The translations under genes were made by a program, and so were the position numbers. Positions 16,343-24,598 of a DNA stretch of 35,405 nt are shown here, piece after piece. This stretch comes from CAYRVF01 sp964427535 (GTDB taxonomy: Bacteria; Chloroflexota; Ktedonobacteria; Ktedonobacterales; JADMIN01). The stretch's first letter is position 1; each line of letters begins with the position of its first letter. Where the stretch lies: the NCBI GenBank assembly GCA_964427535.1, contig CAYRVF010000046.1, positions 1-35,405 of the forward strand. The letters are read 5' to 3'. Under the pieces are notes generated by a model, which made no database searches, was not told where the DNA came from, and saw nothing but the letters and a program-made list of their open reading frames with translations.

Positions 16343-17380
16343 ATGGACGACGACGATACCTCATGGTTTGACACGCCCCCCATCCAACACGACCAACGTA
16401 GGGCTCGTTTCAGCACACGCAAGGGCAAGTTGGTGGCAGGCGCCATGGCGGCCGCGCTGCTTGCCCTCGGTGGAACGGGGGCAGCGGTGGTGGCTCACGC
16501 GCAGGCGAACAACTCGCCAAACGGCTCCCTCGCCGCGGTGTTCGGCTGGCAGCAGGATAACACGACGCAGCCCGGCACACATTCCGCTGGCGCACACGAC
16601 CGGCGGGGGCACGGTCCGCTCAGCGTCACCGCCGTGACCGACAGCACGATCTCCGCGAAGGCACCCGATGGCACAGCCGTGACGATTCACACCTCAAGTA
16701 GCACGACGTACGGCAAAGCGGGCCAGACGGTCAGTCGCGGCGCGATTACCACCGGCGAGACGATCAACGTGCGTGGCACGCGCAACACCGATGGGAGCAT
16801 CGCGGCCACGCACGTCGAGATCGTCATGCCGAGCTACCGAGGTCAGGTCACGGCCGTCAGCGGCAACACGATCACCGTGCGGGGTCAGGGCAACGCGACA
16901 CATACCATCACAGTCACGTCGAGCACCAGCTACAAGCGCGATGGTCAGTCCGCATCGCTGAGTGACGTCAAGACAGGCGACGAGATCGACGCGGAAGGCA
17001 CGCTGGCGAGCAACGGAGTGCTGACGGCGCAGGCGGTCCAAATCGAGCTGCCACGCGCGGGCGGCCGGATCACGAAGATCGCGGGCAACACGATCACGGT
17101 GCAGGGGCGTAATGGCACCCTGGTCATCACTGTGACCGGCAGCACGACGTTTACACAGGAGCCGGGGCATACGAGCACCTCGCTCAGTGCACTGAAGTCC
17201 GGCGACGTCATCCAGGCAGAAGGCAGCAAGAACAGCGACGGATCGCTGACCGCCGTGGCCGTACACGTGATGCAGCCGCGCACGGGCGCATCGGCACCAC
17301 ATGGACGGCCGGGAGACGATGCACCAGCCCAGTCTGGCAATCAACAGCTCCCGACGACGCAGAACGCGGCTGGTCTCTAA
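16343..17380 (+). CDS. Membrane-anchored protein with three DUF5666 repeats
   Basis: The 345-residue protein has an acidic cytoplasmic N terminus (DDDD), one transmembrane helix at about 30-52 (LVAGAMAAALLALGGTGAAVV), a polar linker, and three similar beta-rich repeats of about 70 residues at roughly 92-160, 165-234 and 239-308. Each begins with a V/I-T-x-V/I-x-x-x-T-I-(S/T)-V core and ends with DGSLTAxAVxV-like text, the pattern of DUF5666 domains. These domains probably face outside; their role is unknown. The Pro/Gln-rich tail ends QNAAGL. Directly downstream, 144 bp later, is a two-component system, so the kinase may control or sense this surface protein. No enzyme motif is seen. The start ATG follows GGAGG. 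Confidence 0.82.
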   Translation: MDDDDTSWFDTPPIQHDQRRARFSTRKGKLVAGAMAAALLALGGTGAAVVAHAQANNSPNGSLAAVFGWQQDNTTQPGTHSAGAHDRRGHGPLSVTAVTDSTISAKAPDGTAVTIHTSSSTTYGKAGQTVSRGAITTGETINVRGTRNTDGSIAATHVEIVMPSYRGQVTAVSGNTITVRGQGNATHTITVTSSTSYKRDGQSASLSDVKTGDEIDAEGTLASNGVLTAQAVQIELPRAGGRITKIAGNTITVQGRNGTLVITVTGSTTFTQEPGHTSTSLSALKSGDVIQAEGSKNSDGSLTAVAVHVMQPRTGASAPHGRPGDDAPAQSGNQQLPTTQNAAGL

Positions 17381-17389
17381 ACACGCTTC

Positions 17390-17423
17390 CTGCAACAGCC
17401 GCGAGCATAGCGTACACTATAGT
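17390..17423 (+). promoter_or_regulatory. Possible promoter of the two-component operon
   Basis: TACACT (17413-17418) and an overlapping TATAGT (17418-17423) lie about 100 bases before the regulator start. The only -35 at proper spacing is CTGCAA (17390-17395), which is weak. Kept as a candidate only. Confidence 0.3.
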
Positions 17424-17524
17424 AAGAAGAGCGTAGTAGCCGTATTCCGCGGCCGTACCGGCGTCCTGCTGAGAGGGCGGGGCGCCAGTGCCCGCATGGG
17501 AGGCATGCAGAGAGGAACACATTC

Positions 17525-18229
17525 ATGGGCGGACCGAATAACAACGCATCAGCGCAGGATCAACAACTCACCGTGCTGATCGTGGATGACGAGCCGCACA
17601 TCGTCGAGTTCCTCCGCATGGGCTTCGAGTATGAAGGCTTCCGTGTCTTCGTGGCGCGCGATGGTGGTGAAGCGCTGCGAGTCGCCACGGACGAGCACCC
17701 CGACGTCGTCATTCTCGACGTCATGCTGCCAGGCATCAGTGGGTTAGAGGTAGCGCGTGAGCTGCGCCGGGTGGTAGATGCGGCGATTCTGATGCTGACA
17801 GCCCGCGACTCCGTGGACGACCGTGTGGAAGGGCTGGAGACTGGTGCCGACGACTACATCGTCAAGCCCTTCGCCTTCAAAGAGCTGATTGCCCGCGTGC
17901 GCGCCGTGCTGCGCCGCCAGGGCAAGAACCGCGACCGCGTGCTTACCTACGGCGATATCAGCCTCGACCGCGAGACGCGCGTCATCCGTCGGGGAGATCG
18001 CAAGATCGAGCTGACGCCGCGCGAATTCGAGCTGCTCGAAATGTTTTTGATGCATCCGCGCCAGGTGCTGACCCGCGACGCCATTCTCGCGCGCATCTGG
18101 GGCTACGATTATCCGGGCGACGACAACGTGATTGAGGTCTTCGTCCGTCATCTGCGCGAAAAGCTGGGCGACAACCCGCCGCGTCTCATCCAGACCGTGC
18201 GCGGCGTCGGATATGCGCTCCGCGGGTAG
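17525..18229 (+). CDS. OmpR/PhoB-family response regulator (MprA-like)
   Basis: The 234-residue regulator has a receiver domain (about 15-130) with the acidic pair Asp21/Asp22, the phospho-acceptor Asp65 in VVILDVMLPG, switch Thr92 in MLTARD and Lys114 in VKPF. A winged-helix DNA-binding domain (about 140-234) carries LTPREFELLEMFLMHPRQVLTR in two halves and VFVRHLREKLG with the recognition helix. Phosphorylation should come from the kinase encoded 17 bp downstream. The ATG at 17525 follows GAGAGGAA. The pair resembles MprAB/TrcRS-type systems of envelope stress, and the upstream DUF5666 membrane protein is a plausible target. The ligand is unknown. Confidence 0.95.
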   Translation: MGGPNNNASAQDQQLTVLIVDDEPHIVEFLRMGFEYEGFRVFVARDGGEALRVATDEHPDVVILDVMLPGISGLEVARELRRVVDAAILMLTARDSVDDRVEGLETGADDYIVKPFAFKELIARVRAVLRRQGKNRDRVLTYGDISLDRETRVIRRGDRKIELTPREFELLEMFLMHPRQVLTRDAILARIWGYDYPGDDNVIEVFVRHLREKLGDNPPRLIQTVRGVGYALRG

Positions 18230-18246
18230 CAGAGCCAGAGGACTTC

Positions 18247-19788
18247 ATGTTTGTGTTCCATCGATTACGAAATGCGTTCGATCATATACCGCTGCGTTGG
18301 CGGCTGGCCCTCGTCTCCTTCGGCCTGCTCGCCGTGCTGCTCGCCGCACTCGGCGTCGTCATTTCCGTCGAGGTCGAGCGTGAGCTGCTGCTCAACCAGG
18401 CCAACTCGCTGACCAGCTCCGCGATGGTCGCCATCAAGCCCTTCACACACGGTGGCGCCAACCAGTACCAGGCATCTGATCCGCAGCAGGTCGCCTATAC
18501 CCTGGTCAACGAGCTGCAGGGTCCGGATCTCGCGTCGGCGACCTACTCGACCTCTGGCCAGCTCATGTATGCCAGCCCCCAGCACGACTTTGGCCCCAGC
18601 CCTGTCACGCTCTCGCAGAGCCAGATTCAATCATATCTCGCCAACCCACATCCCGCGCCGTACCTCCTCGTCCAGGGTCCCTATGGAGAACGTCAGCTCG
18701 TGGTGCTGCTGGAGATTCGCTACGACCCAAGCCAGCAGGTCGTCGAGCTACTGCAGGTCAACTCCCCCACAGAAGCGATAGACGCGGCGGTCTCGCAACT
18801 GCGACTGCTGGTCGGTATCGGCATCGCCGTCGCGCTGGGTCTGGCGGCCGCGCTCACCGTGCCGCTGATGAATACCGTGCTCCGTCCGCTGGTGACGATG
18901 GAACGCACGAGCAGGCGCATCGCCGAGGGGGACTTGAGTCTGCGCCTGCGCCCGCCAGCCGCGGACGACGAGGTTGGCAGACTCGCGCGCTCGTTCAACA
19001 ACATGGTCGCGCATCTGGAATCGGCGTTCAACCGCCAGAAGCGCTTCGTCTCGGATGTCTCGCACGAGTTGCGCACGCCCATCACCGCGCTCAACGGCGG
19101 CATCGAGATGCTGCTGCTCGGCGCCGACGCGGGCGACCCCGAGGCGTCGCGACGTCTGCTGCGCGGAATGTATGCCGAGACCGACCGCATGCGGCACCTC
19201 GTCGAGGATCTACTCACCCTCACGCGTGTGGACGAAGGCCACCTGGACCTGCGGAAACAGCCCATCGACATGGCTCAGTTGCTGCGCGATGTCGGCGAGA
19301 GCGGCGAGCGGCTGACACGCGACCACATCATCACGTACGACGTGCGGCCTGATGTCCCACCGGTCCTCGGCGATCCCGAACGCCTCAAACAGGTCTTGCT
19401 CAACCTGCTCGAAAACGCCGCGAAATATACGCCGCCCGGAGGGCGCATCACGCTAGCTGCGCGGCCCGACGGCCCCAACCGTGTCGCACTGGACGTCCGC
19501 GACACCGGCTCCGGGATTCCGGCGGATGCGCTGCCACACGTCTTCGAGCGGTTCTATCGCGCCGACCCGTCGCGCACTCGCAACCCCAATAAGGCGGGCG
19601 GCAGCGGCCTCGGCCTCGCGATCGCCAAGAGCCTGATCGAGGCGCAGGGCGGCGCCATCAGCATCGCCAGCACGGTCGGCGAGGGCACCACCGTGACGGT
19701 GCATGTGCCCGCTGCACCGCCCGCCAGTGCACCCGCGCGCCCACAACCGGCACCAACTCCAACCGGCGAGGCGAAGACGCCAGTGTAG
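18247..19788 (+). CDS. Sensor histidine kinase
   Basis: The 513-residue kinase has two membrane helices, at about 19-41 and 186-208, enclosing an extracytoplasmic sensor region of about 145 residues that matches no domain I know. A HAMP domain follows (about 209-262, PLVTMERTSRRIAEGDLSLRL). HisKA carries the phospho-acceptor His273 in FVSDVSHELRTPIT. The HATPase domain shows NLLENAAKYTPPG (N box), DTGSGIPADALPHVFERFYR (G1/F boxes) and GGSGLGLAIAKSLIEAQGG (G2). The C-terminal tail is Pro/Ala-rich. It starts 17 bp after the regulator with GAGG before the ATG, so the two are one operon. Three copies of the C/G-rich repeat follow the stop. Confidence 0.95.
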   Translation: MFVFHRLRNAFDHIPLRWRLALVSFGLLAVLLAALGVVISVEVERELLLNQANSLTSSAMVAIKPFTHGGANQYQASDPQQVAYTLVNELQGPDLASATYSTSGQLMYASPQHDFGPSPVTLSQSQIQSYLANPHPAPYLLVQGPYGERQLVVLLEIRYDPSQQVVELLQVNSPTEAIDAAVSQLRLLVGIGIAVALGLAAALTVPLMNTVLRPLVTMERTSRRIAEGDLSLRLRPPAADDEVGRLARSFNNMVAHLESAFNRQKRFVSDVSHELRTPITALNGGIEMLLLGADAGDPEASRRLLRGMYAETDRMRHLVEDLLTLTRVDEGHLDLRKQPIDMAQLLRDVGESGERLTRDHIITYDVRPDVPPVLGDPERLKQVLLNLLENAAKYTPPGGRITLAARPDGPNRVALDVRDTGSGIPADALPHVFERFYRADPSRTRNPNKAGGSGLGLAIAKSLIEAQGGAISIASTVGEGTTVTVHVPAAPPASAPARPQPAPTPTGEAKTPV

Positions 19789-19790
19789 CG

Positions 19791-19834
19791 GGGCCTCATC
19801 CCCCAGCCCCCTACCCCGTGCGAGGGGAAATGGG
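19791..19834 (-). repeat. C-rich/G-rich palindromic repeat, copy 3 (inverted)
   Basis: GCCTCATCCCCCAGCCCCC followed by TACCCCGTGCGAGGGGAAATGGG: the reverse-strand form of the repeat, with an imperfect stem. It begins three bases after the kinase stop. Confidence 0.7.
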
Positions 19835-19876
19835 AGCCACAACCCTTGCCTTCCGCCATGAATGCTGATGCAGCAG

Positions 19877-19916
19877 CCCCCCCTTCCCTCCAGGGAAGGG
19901 GGTTGGGGGTGAGGTC
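19877..19916 (+). repeat. C-rich/G-rich palindromic repeat, copy 4
   Basis: CCCCCTTCCCT and AGGGAAGGGGG pair around a short loop, followed by TTGGGGGTGAGG. It is in direct orientation to copy 5, ten bases downstream, and inverted to copy 3. Confidence 0.8.
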
Positions 19917-19926
19917 CTGCCAAAAA

Positions 19927-19966
19927 GCCCCTCTCCCCGCAGGGAGAGGGGTTGGGGTGAGGCCCC
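19927..19966 (+). repeat. C-rich/G-rich palindromic repeat, copy 5
   Basis: CCCCTCTCCC and GGGAGAGGGG form a perfect 10-bp stem, followed by TTGGGGTGAGG. Copies 3-5 fill most of the 281-bp gap between the convergent kinase and flotillin genes. Confidence 0.8.
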
Positions 19967-20069
19967 TCCATCCGTCACCTACCACAAGGCGTCACTTTAG
20001 ATGGCGTCGCCCCTCCGGTGGCCCCACGTCCGACAGACGCGAGCCGTCACTCACCGTCTACCGCATCAA

Positions 20070-21704
20070 CTAGCGGCGCGGTCCGTTTGGAGTAGAGGAG
20101 AGCGGCGACGCGCCGTTCTGGGTCGACGGCTCAGACTGTGCGGCCACCACCGGCGAAGTCTCGCCAGAGTCGCGCGTCTGCCCGTCGCCCCGCGAGGAGG
20201 GCTGGCCTGACTCCACGGCGGCAGCGGTGCCATCGGCCGCCTCGATACCCGGCACGCGGCTCATCAGGTCCGACATCTTCGTGCCGGTGAGCGCTTCCAG
20301 GATGGCAGGCACCTGTGCCAACATGTTCACCACATCGCCTGTGACGCGGCTCGCGCCAAGATTGCTGCCGTTTGCCCCGCCGGTCGAGACGATGCTGATC
20401 TTGTCCACTTTGGCGAGCGGCTCGGCAATTGCCCGCACGACCTCTGGCAGATTGGTGATGACCTTGTCGAGCACAGCCGCCTGGTTGTACTCGTGGTACG
20501 CTGCCGCCTTCGTGCGCATCGCATCCGCTTCGGCCTCGCCTTTCGCGCGGATGACTTCCGCCTCGGCGAGACCTCGCAGTCGCGCCGCCTCGGCGTCTGC
20601 GGCGCCGCGAATCTTCGCCGCCTCAGCCTCTGCCGCGGCCTGCGCCCGGAGCGCAGCCGCACGGCCTTCGGCTTCGAGCGAGATGCGTTGCCGCTCGGCG
20701 TCGGCAGCCGTCTCGATGCGTTGCCGGTCCGCCTCCGCCGCCTTGATGACGGTCGCCGAGAGCTCCATTTCGCGGCGATGCGTCTCGGCCTCTTGCACCT
20801 TCACCTGCGCGGTCTTCTCAATCTCCTGCGCGCGGGCAGCCTCGGCGACGATCTGCTGCTGCATGATCTGCCCTTGCAGGTCGCTGGCCTTCTCGGCGAT
20901 CACCTGCTGCTTCTTGACCTCGGCATCGTACGATGCGCGCTTGAGGGCGAGGTCGCGCTGGAACTCGGCCTGCTTCGCCTGCGACGCCGCCTCAGCCTCC
21001 ACACGCGCCTGATCGGCTGCCGCTCGCGCAACCGCCGCCTCGCGTGAGGCGCCCGCCTGCTGAATCTGGGTGTCTCTGGCGGCAGCGGCGGCGGCGATAT
21101 TCGCCTCTTTTTTGATGCGCTCGATCTCCGGGCGGCCCATGTTGGCGATATACTCGTTCTCGTCGCGGACCTCTTTGATCGTGAACGAGACGACTTCAAG
21201 CCCCATCTTCGCCAGGTCCGCCGAGCTGATGGACCGCATCTTCTCGCTGACCATCTCAGGCTCTTTCACCAGTTGCTCGACGGTGAGCTGCCCGACGATG
21301 CCGCGCAGGTGACCCTCCATCACCAGGCGAATCAGGTCCTGTCGCTCCTCCTCATCCTTGCTCAAAAACTGCCCTGCCGCGGTGAGGATGCTCTCGGTGT
21401 CGCTGCGCACCTTGAGCTGTGTCACCGCCTCGACATTCACTGCTACGCCCTGGTTGGTGTAGAGGTTCTGCCGGGGCGCGACATCGAACGACATCAGCTC
21501 GAGCGAGAACTCCTGTCCACGCCGGAACGGTGGAACGACGAGCGTGCCGCCACCGGTCACCACCTTCGTTCCGCCGCCGCCGTAGACGATCAGCGCCTGG
21601 TTCGGGCCAACCTTGCGATACCACGACGCGAGGATGTTGACGAATGCGAGTATGACGACCAGCACGACGACGACAATCACAACGAGCACCAGTAACGGAT
21701 TCAT
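20070..21704 (-). CDS. Flotillin-family protein (SPFH domain, YuaG/FloT-like)
   Basis: The 544-residue protein has an N-terminal membrane segment (about 4-27, Val/Ile-rich), an SPFH/PHB domain (about 30-195) with VGPNQALIVYGGGGTKVVTGGGTLVVPP split over about 33-60, and DEEERQDLIRLVMEGHLRGIVG near 119-140. A long EA-rich coiled coil follows (about 200-430, many A-E-A and A-A-A-E repeats), then a flotillin C-terminal helical region and a polar tail rich in Ser, Gln and Gly. Flotillins organise fluid or ordered membrane patches. The start ATG at 21704 was chosen over 21755 because MNPLLV begins the membrane helix and CGAGGG lies upstream. It is the last gene of the cluster NfeD-SRPBCC-flotillin, an arrangement that fits YuaF-FloT pairs. 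Confidence 0.93.
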   Translation of the reverse strand: MNPLLVLVVIVVVVLVVILAFVNILASWYRKVGPNQALIVYGGGGTKVVTGGGTLVVPPFRRGQEFSLELMSFDVAPRQNLYTNQGVAVNVEAVTQLKVRSDTESILTAAGQFLSKDEEERQDLIRLVMEGHLRGIVGQLTVEQLVKEPEMVSEKMRSISSADLAKMGLEVVSFTIKEVRDENEYIANMGRPEIERIKKEANIAAAAAARDTQIQQAGASREAAVARAAADQARVEAEAASQAKQAEFQRDLALKRASYDAEVKKQQVIAEKASDLQGQIMQQQIVAEAARAQEIEKTAQVKVQEAETHRREMELSATVIKAAEADRQRIETAADAERQRISLEAEGRAAALRAQAAAEAEAAKIRGAADAEAARLRGLAEAEVIRAKGEAEADAMRTKAAAYHEYNQAAVLDKVITNLPEVVRAIAEPLAKVDKISIVSTGGANGSNLGASRVTGDVVNMLAQVPAILEALTGTKMSDLMSRVPGIEAADGTAAAVESGQPSSRGDGQTRDSGETSPVVAAQSEPSTQNGASPLSSTPNGPRR

Positions 21705-21782
21705 ACGGACCCTCGGTCCCTTCCCCGGCACGCGGCCGGTACGCATCCCCAGCACGACCGCTCAGGCTGCAGAGCGCTCGTT

Positions 21783-22256
21783 TCACGCTCTCGGCGCGAC
21801 ACCCTGTGCCTCTCGCTCCGCCGCGTTCTTCAGCCGGCGAAGACTATCATCAACAGACTTTTCCATCGAGCGACTCAGCGCTCGCTCCAACAGTCGGCCC
21901 CACCGTCCAGGGGGGAAGGTGAAGTCTCAGCCAAATGCCAGTCGCGACGTCGACGGGGTAAGCGCCGATGCGGTCAGCACGTTCTGCGAGACGATGCCCA
22001 GCGGCAGATGCACCGTGAGCGCGATCTGTCGCCGCTCGGGATCGACGCGCTCAACCTCCAGCAGTATCCTCCAGCGCCTGCCCAGGCCCACTGCCGACGC
22101 GTGGATCTGCTGGCCCGGCCGCGCGGAACCAGGTGGCTCGATGGCCTCCGTGCGGGCATCCCACCACTCGGCATAGCGGTCTGGGTCACGCAGCAAGCTC
22201 CATAGGCTCTCGACGGGTGCCGAAACCTCCGCGGCGGGACAAACGCTTACGCCCAT
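21783..22256 (-). pseudogene. SRPBCC (polyketide cyclase-like) gene interrupted by in-frame TGA
   Basis: The frame from ATG at 22256 (GGGAGG eight bases upstream) reads VSVCPAAEVSAPVESLWSLL...YAEWWDARTEAIEPPG, a typical SRPBCC lipid- or ligand-binding fold, as far as SRLAFG. A TGA follows at 21929-21927. The same frame then continues with DFTFPPGRWGRLLERAL, then SRSMEKSVDDSLRRLKNAA, and a true stop at 21783-21785. The 47 residues after the TGA look like the family's final strand and long C-terminal helix, so the full protein (157 residues counting the TGA position) is interrupted rather than naturally short. Single-base change from TGG or TGC would explain it; sequencing error or recoding are alternatives. 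The gene sits between NfeD (21 bp upstream) and flotillin (78 bp downstream). Confidence 0.8.
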
Positions 22257-22277
22257 TGTGTCGCCTCCCACTTCTGC

Positions 22278-23069
22278 CTACGGCTCAGGCGTGTTCTCTG
22301 AGGGCGACGTCGCGGGCATCTCGCTCCGGGCGGCATCCACATGGCGGAGACTCGCCGCCAGACGGTCCCAGGGCTGCACACTCGCGATGCCATCCGAATA
22401 GTCGAGGATAAGGACTTCCTCTCCCGTCGCGATGCCCTCGCCATCCGTGCTGCGCGCACCGACACTCTGTCTGCCAGCGCCCGCGTCGGTGAAGAGAATC
22501 TCGCCGACGCCGCCTGGGCGAATGGCGAGCGAGACGGTGGCTCGCCGTCCAATGAGCTGGCTGCTCGACGGGTCGAGCACGGTCTCCGGGAAGAGGCGAT
22601 CGAGGAACAGCCCTGCTGCGACGGCCCCGCCAACGCCGACGAGCGCCGGCACGACAAGCGAAACCGCGACGCCAAGCGGCGTAAGGTTGTGAAACGCGTA
22701 GCCCAGCACGCCGAAGAGCAGAAGGAAGCTCAACACGCCGAAGAGATTCACCGCGCCGAGAAGCGCGGCCACGAATCCCTGCAAGGCCGGTTGGGCTCCG
22801 GCGGCATCGGCATGCGCGCTAGTTGTCGCTGGCTGCGGATGCGCGGCGTGAGCCGTCGCATGCGTGGGGGGCGAAATACTATGGCTGGTCGCCGCAGGGC
22901 CGAGGTGCGCGGAATGCAGCGGTGCCCCTAGATGCCCACCGTGCGCGCCAATGTGTGTACCGAGATGCGCGCCGTGGCCGATTCCAGAGACACTTGCGAT
23001 CACGAGAAAGAGGAGTGAGAACAGGATACACCCGAGAAACACCAGAGACAGCGGATCTGTGGCAAACAT
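22278..23069 (-). CDS. NfeD-like membrane protein with His-rich loop
   Basis: The 263-residue protein has a first membrane helix (about 7-27, LSLVFLGCILFSLLFLVIAS). A loop of about 60 residues (about 30-92) contains twelve His in a Gly/Ala/Pro background. Two to three further helices follow (about 97-160), and a C-terminal OB-fold-like domain (about 170-240) contains LIGRRATVSLAIRPGGVGEILF, split by the domain's turn. This is the YuaF/NfeD architecture, the usual partner of flotillins, and a flotillin is encoded downstream. ATG 23069 follows GGAGG and directly precedes the helix; a longer start at 23150 would add an unlikely basic tail. The His-rich loop is not a standard NfeD feature and could bind metal. 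Operon with the next two genes by spacing. Confidence 0.82.
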   Translation of the reverse strand: MFATDPLSLVFLGCILFSLLFLVIASVSGIGHGAHLGTHIGAHGGHLGAPLHSAHLGPAATSHSISPPTHATAHAAHPQPATTSAHADAAGAQPALQGFVAALLGAVNLFGVLSFLLLFGVLGYAFHNLTPLGVAVSLVVPALVGVGGAVAAGLFLDRLFPETVLDPSSSQLIGRRATVSLAIRPGGVGEILFTDAGAGRQSVGARSTDGEGIATGEEVLILDYSDGIASVQPWDRLAASLRHVDAARSEMPATSPSENTPEP

Positions 23070-23136
23070 GCCAACCGCCTCCAACTCTGAGCGAACACGG
23101 ACGCTATCCACCCGGTGCCATGCGAGTCGTGCCGAG

Positions 23137-23169
23137 CGGGAGCGAGTCACGTGTCGTCGCTGGCTCCCG
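23137..23169 (-). terminator. Weak hairpin after the DUF5808-like gene
   Basis: CGGGAGC (23137-23143) and GCTCCCG (23163-23169) are 7-bp perfect arms 12 bases past the stop at 23181. The 19-base loop and lack of a T-run make it weak; readthrough into the NfeD gene is likely. Confidence 0.35.
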
Positions 23170-23180
23170 TTGGCGCAGAC

Positions 23181-23492
23181 TTATTGCTGATCAGCCGGAG
23201 GAAGCCCGCGTTGCTGCTGAGCGGCCACGAGGTCTTGCACCCGACGTGTGAGAGCCGCGGCGTTCACGCCCCAGCCGATGCCGACGGCGTGGGGCGTCAG
23301 GATCTCGTCGCTCTCAGGATTCCAGTACTCGGCGGCAATATCGCGCCACTCAGGCACATTGAAATTGTACGGCACGCCCGCGACGGTTCCCTTCCACGTG
23401 CGCTGTTCTGGGGGCTGCCGGAGCTGCTGGTCCACCGCGGCGGCACTCAGGCCAGCAATGACGCCCAGCGCGAACCAACTGAGTTTGCCCAT
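23181..23492 (-). CDS. Small DUF5808-like protein
   Basis: The 103-residue protein has one N-terminal hydrophobic helix (about 5-20, SWFALGVIAGLSAAAV). The conserved domain reads WKGTVAGVPYNFNVPEWRD, then AAEYWNPESDEILTPHAVGIGWGVN in two halves (about residues 33-78). This resembles DUF5808, a small domain with WNPxxxxxxTPxxxGxGWxxN character and no known function. It lacks catalytic motifs. The ATG at 23492 follows GTGAGGA. It lies on the same strand as the NfeD-flotillin cluster with a 111-bp gap, so it may belong to it. The divergent SDR gene begins at 23735. The domain name is from memory of its pattern. Confidence 0.72.
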   Translation of the reverse strand: MGKLSWFALGVIAGLSAAAVDQQLRQPPEQRTWKGTVAGVPYNFNVPEWRDIAAEYWNPESDEILTPHAVGIGWGVNAAALTRRVQDLVAAQQQRGLPPADQQ

Positions 23493-23734
23493 CGTATCCT
23501 CACTTCCGTCTCATCGTTCATCGACCGTGTCTTTTCATACGGTAGTACCTATCTAGCATACGTCTCACTCGATACCCTGGTTACGTGTCGCGCGAAACGT
23601 CGCCGTGTTCCTGCCGCCGACGACGCAGTTGGGCAGAGCGCAGGCCAACGGCGCCCGAAACGCCTGTGCGGGTGCCATACTGCGAATACGGATGGGCGTG
23701 CGTGCCAAACAAGATGCGTGGAAGGGAACCCGAG

Positions 23735-24598
23735 ATGACCGGTAGTCCAGAGAGCAATGTGTCCGCGCCATCAGTAGCGCCTGAGAACCGAGAGCACGCG
23801 CGCCCCCTCGCGGGGCAGATCGCCATCGTCACCGGCGCCAGCTCGGGCATTGGTGCGGCCACAGCGCGCGAGCTGGCCCGACGCGGAGCCTCCGTCGTCC
23901 TCGCCGCGCGGCGGAGCAACGAGTTGGAGACAGAGGCCGCACGCATCCGCGACGAAGGCGGCTCGGCGACCGTGCTCCAGGCCGATGTCAGCGACACCGC
24001 GCAGGGCGAGATGCTCATCCGCCAGACCCTCATCCAGTTCGGCAAAATCGACATTCTGGTGAACAACGCCGGCGTCGGCGATTCCAAGCCATTTCTGGAC
24101 ATGTCAGAAGAGGAGATCGAGGCGCGCGTCGATGTGAACCTGCGCGCGCCTATCCTGCTGACACGGGAGGCGCTGCCCGGCATGATCGCGCGGCGCCGCG
24201 GTGTGGTGATCTTCGTCGCATCCGTCGCGGGACACGTCGCCGTCAAACCCATCTATTCGGCCACCAAGTTCGGCTTGCGCGGCTTCGCGCGTGCGCTCCG
24301 CCGCCAACTCGCGGGAAGTGGCGTCGCCGTCTCGGTGGTCTCGCCGGGCTACATCCGGACGCAGTTAACTCGGAGAAGAACGATCCCCATGCCAGGCCCA
24401 GAGCTGATCGCCCAAGAGATCGCCCGGCTCGCGGAGCGACCCCGCCGCGAGGTCGTGCGACCGCGCTACTACTGGCTGCCCATCTGGTTCGAGCGCGTCC
24501 TGCCCGGCGCGGTGGACCTTGCGCTACGTCCGCGGCGCAAGCGCACGCCTCCCGCACCACCTGCGTCGCCATCTACCGCGTCAGATACGGATCACTGA
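23735..24598 (+). CDS. Short-chain dehydrogenase/reductase (SDR)
   Basis: The 287-residue classical SDR has the cofactor loop TGASSGIG (about 33-40), the NNAG motif in ILVNNAGVGD (about 108-117), the catalytic Ser in FVASVAGH, and YSATK with catalytic Tyr and Lys (about 175-179). An Arg-rich site after the second strand (AARRSNE) suggests NADPH preference. The C-terminal extension (WLPIWFERVLPGAVDLALRP then a Pro/Lys tail) is hydrophobic and basic and may associate with the membrane, as in SDRs near lipid-modifying genes. The substrate is unknown. ATG 23735 follows GAAGGGA at 23721-23727; upstream codons give a low-complexity leader. The last 26 bases overlap the end of the convergent SGNH gene. 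Confidence 0.9.
   Translation: MTGSPESNVSAPSVAPENREHARPLAGQIAIVTGASSGIGAATARELARRGASVVLAARRSNELETEAARIRDEGGSATVLQADVSDTAQGEMLIRQTLIQFGKIDILVNNAGVGDSKPFLDMSEEEIEARVDVNLRAPILLTREALPGMIARRRGVVIFVASVAGHVAVKPIYSATKFGLRGFARALRRQLAGSGVAVSVVSPGYIRTQLTRRRTIPMPGPELIAQEIARLAERPRREVVRPRYYWLPIWFERVLPGAVDLALRPRRKRTPPAPPASPSTASDTDH

Noticed and set aside
21927..21929. TGA read as a sense codon by a changed genetic code
   Set aside because: TGA ends other intact genes here (for example at 11535 and 24598), so the code is standard.
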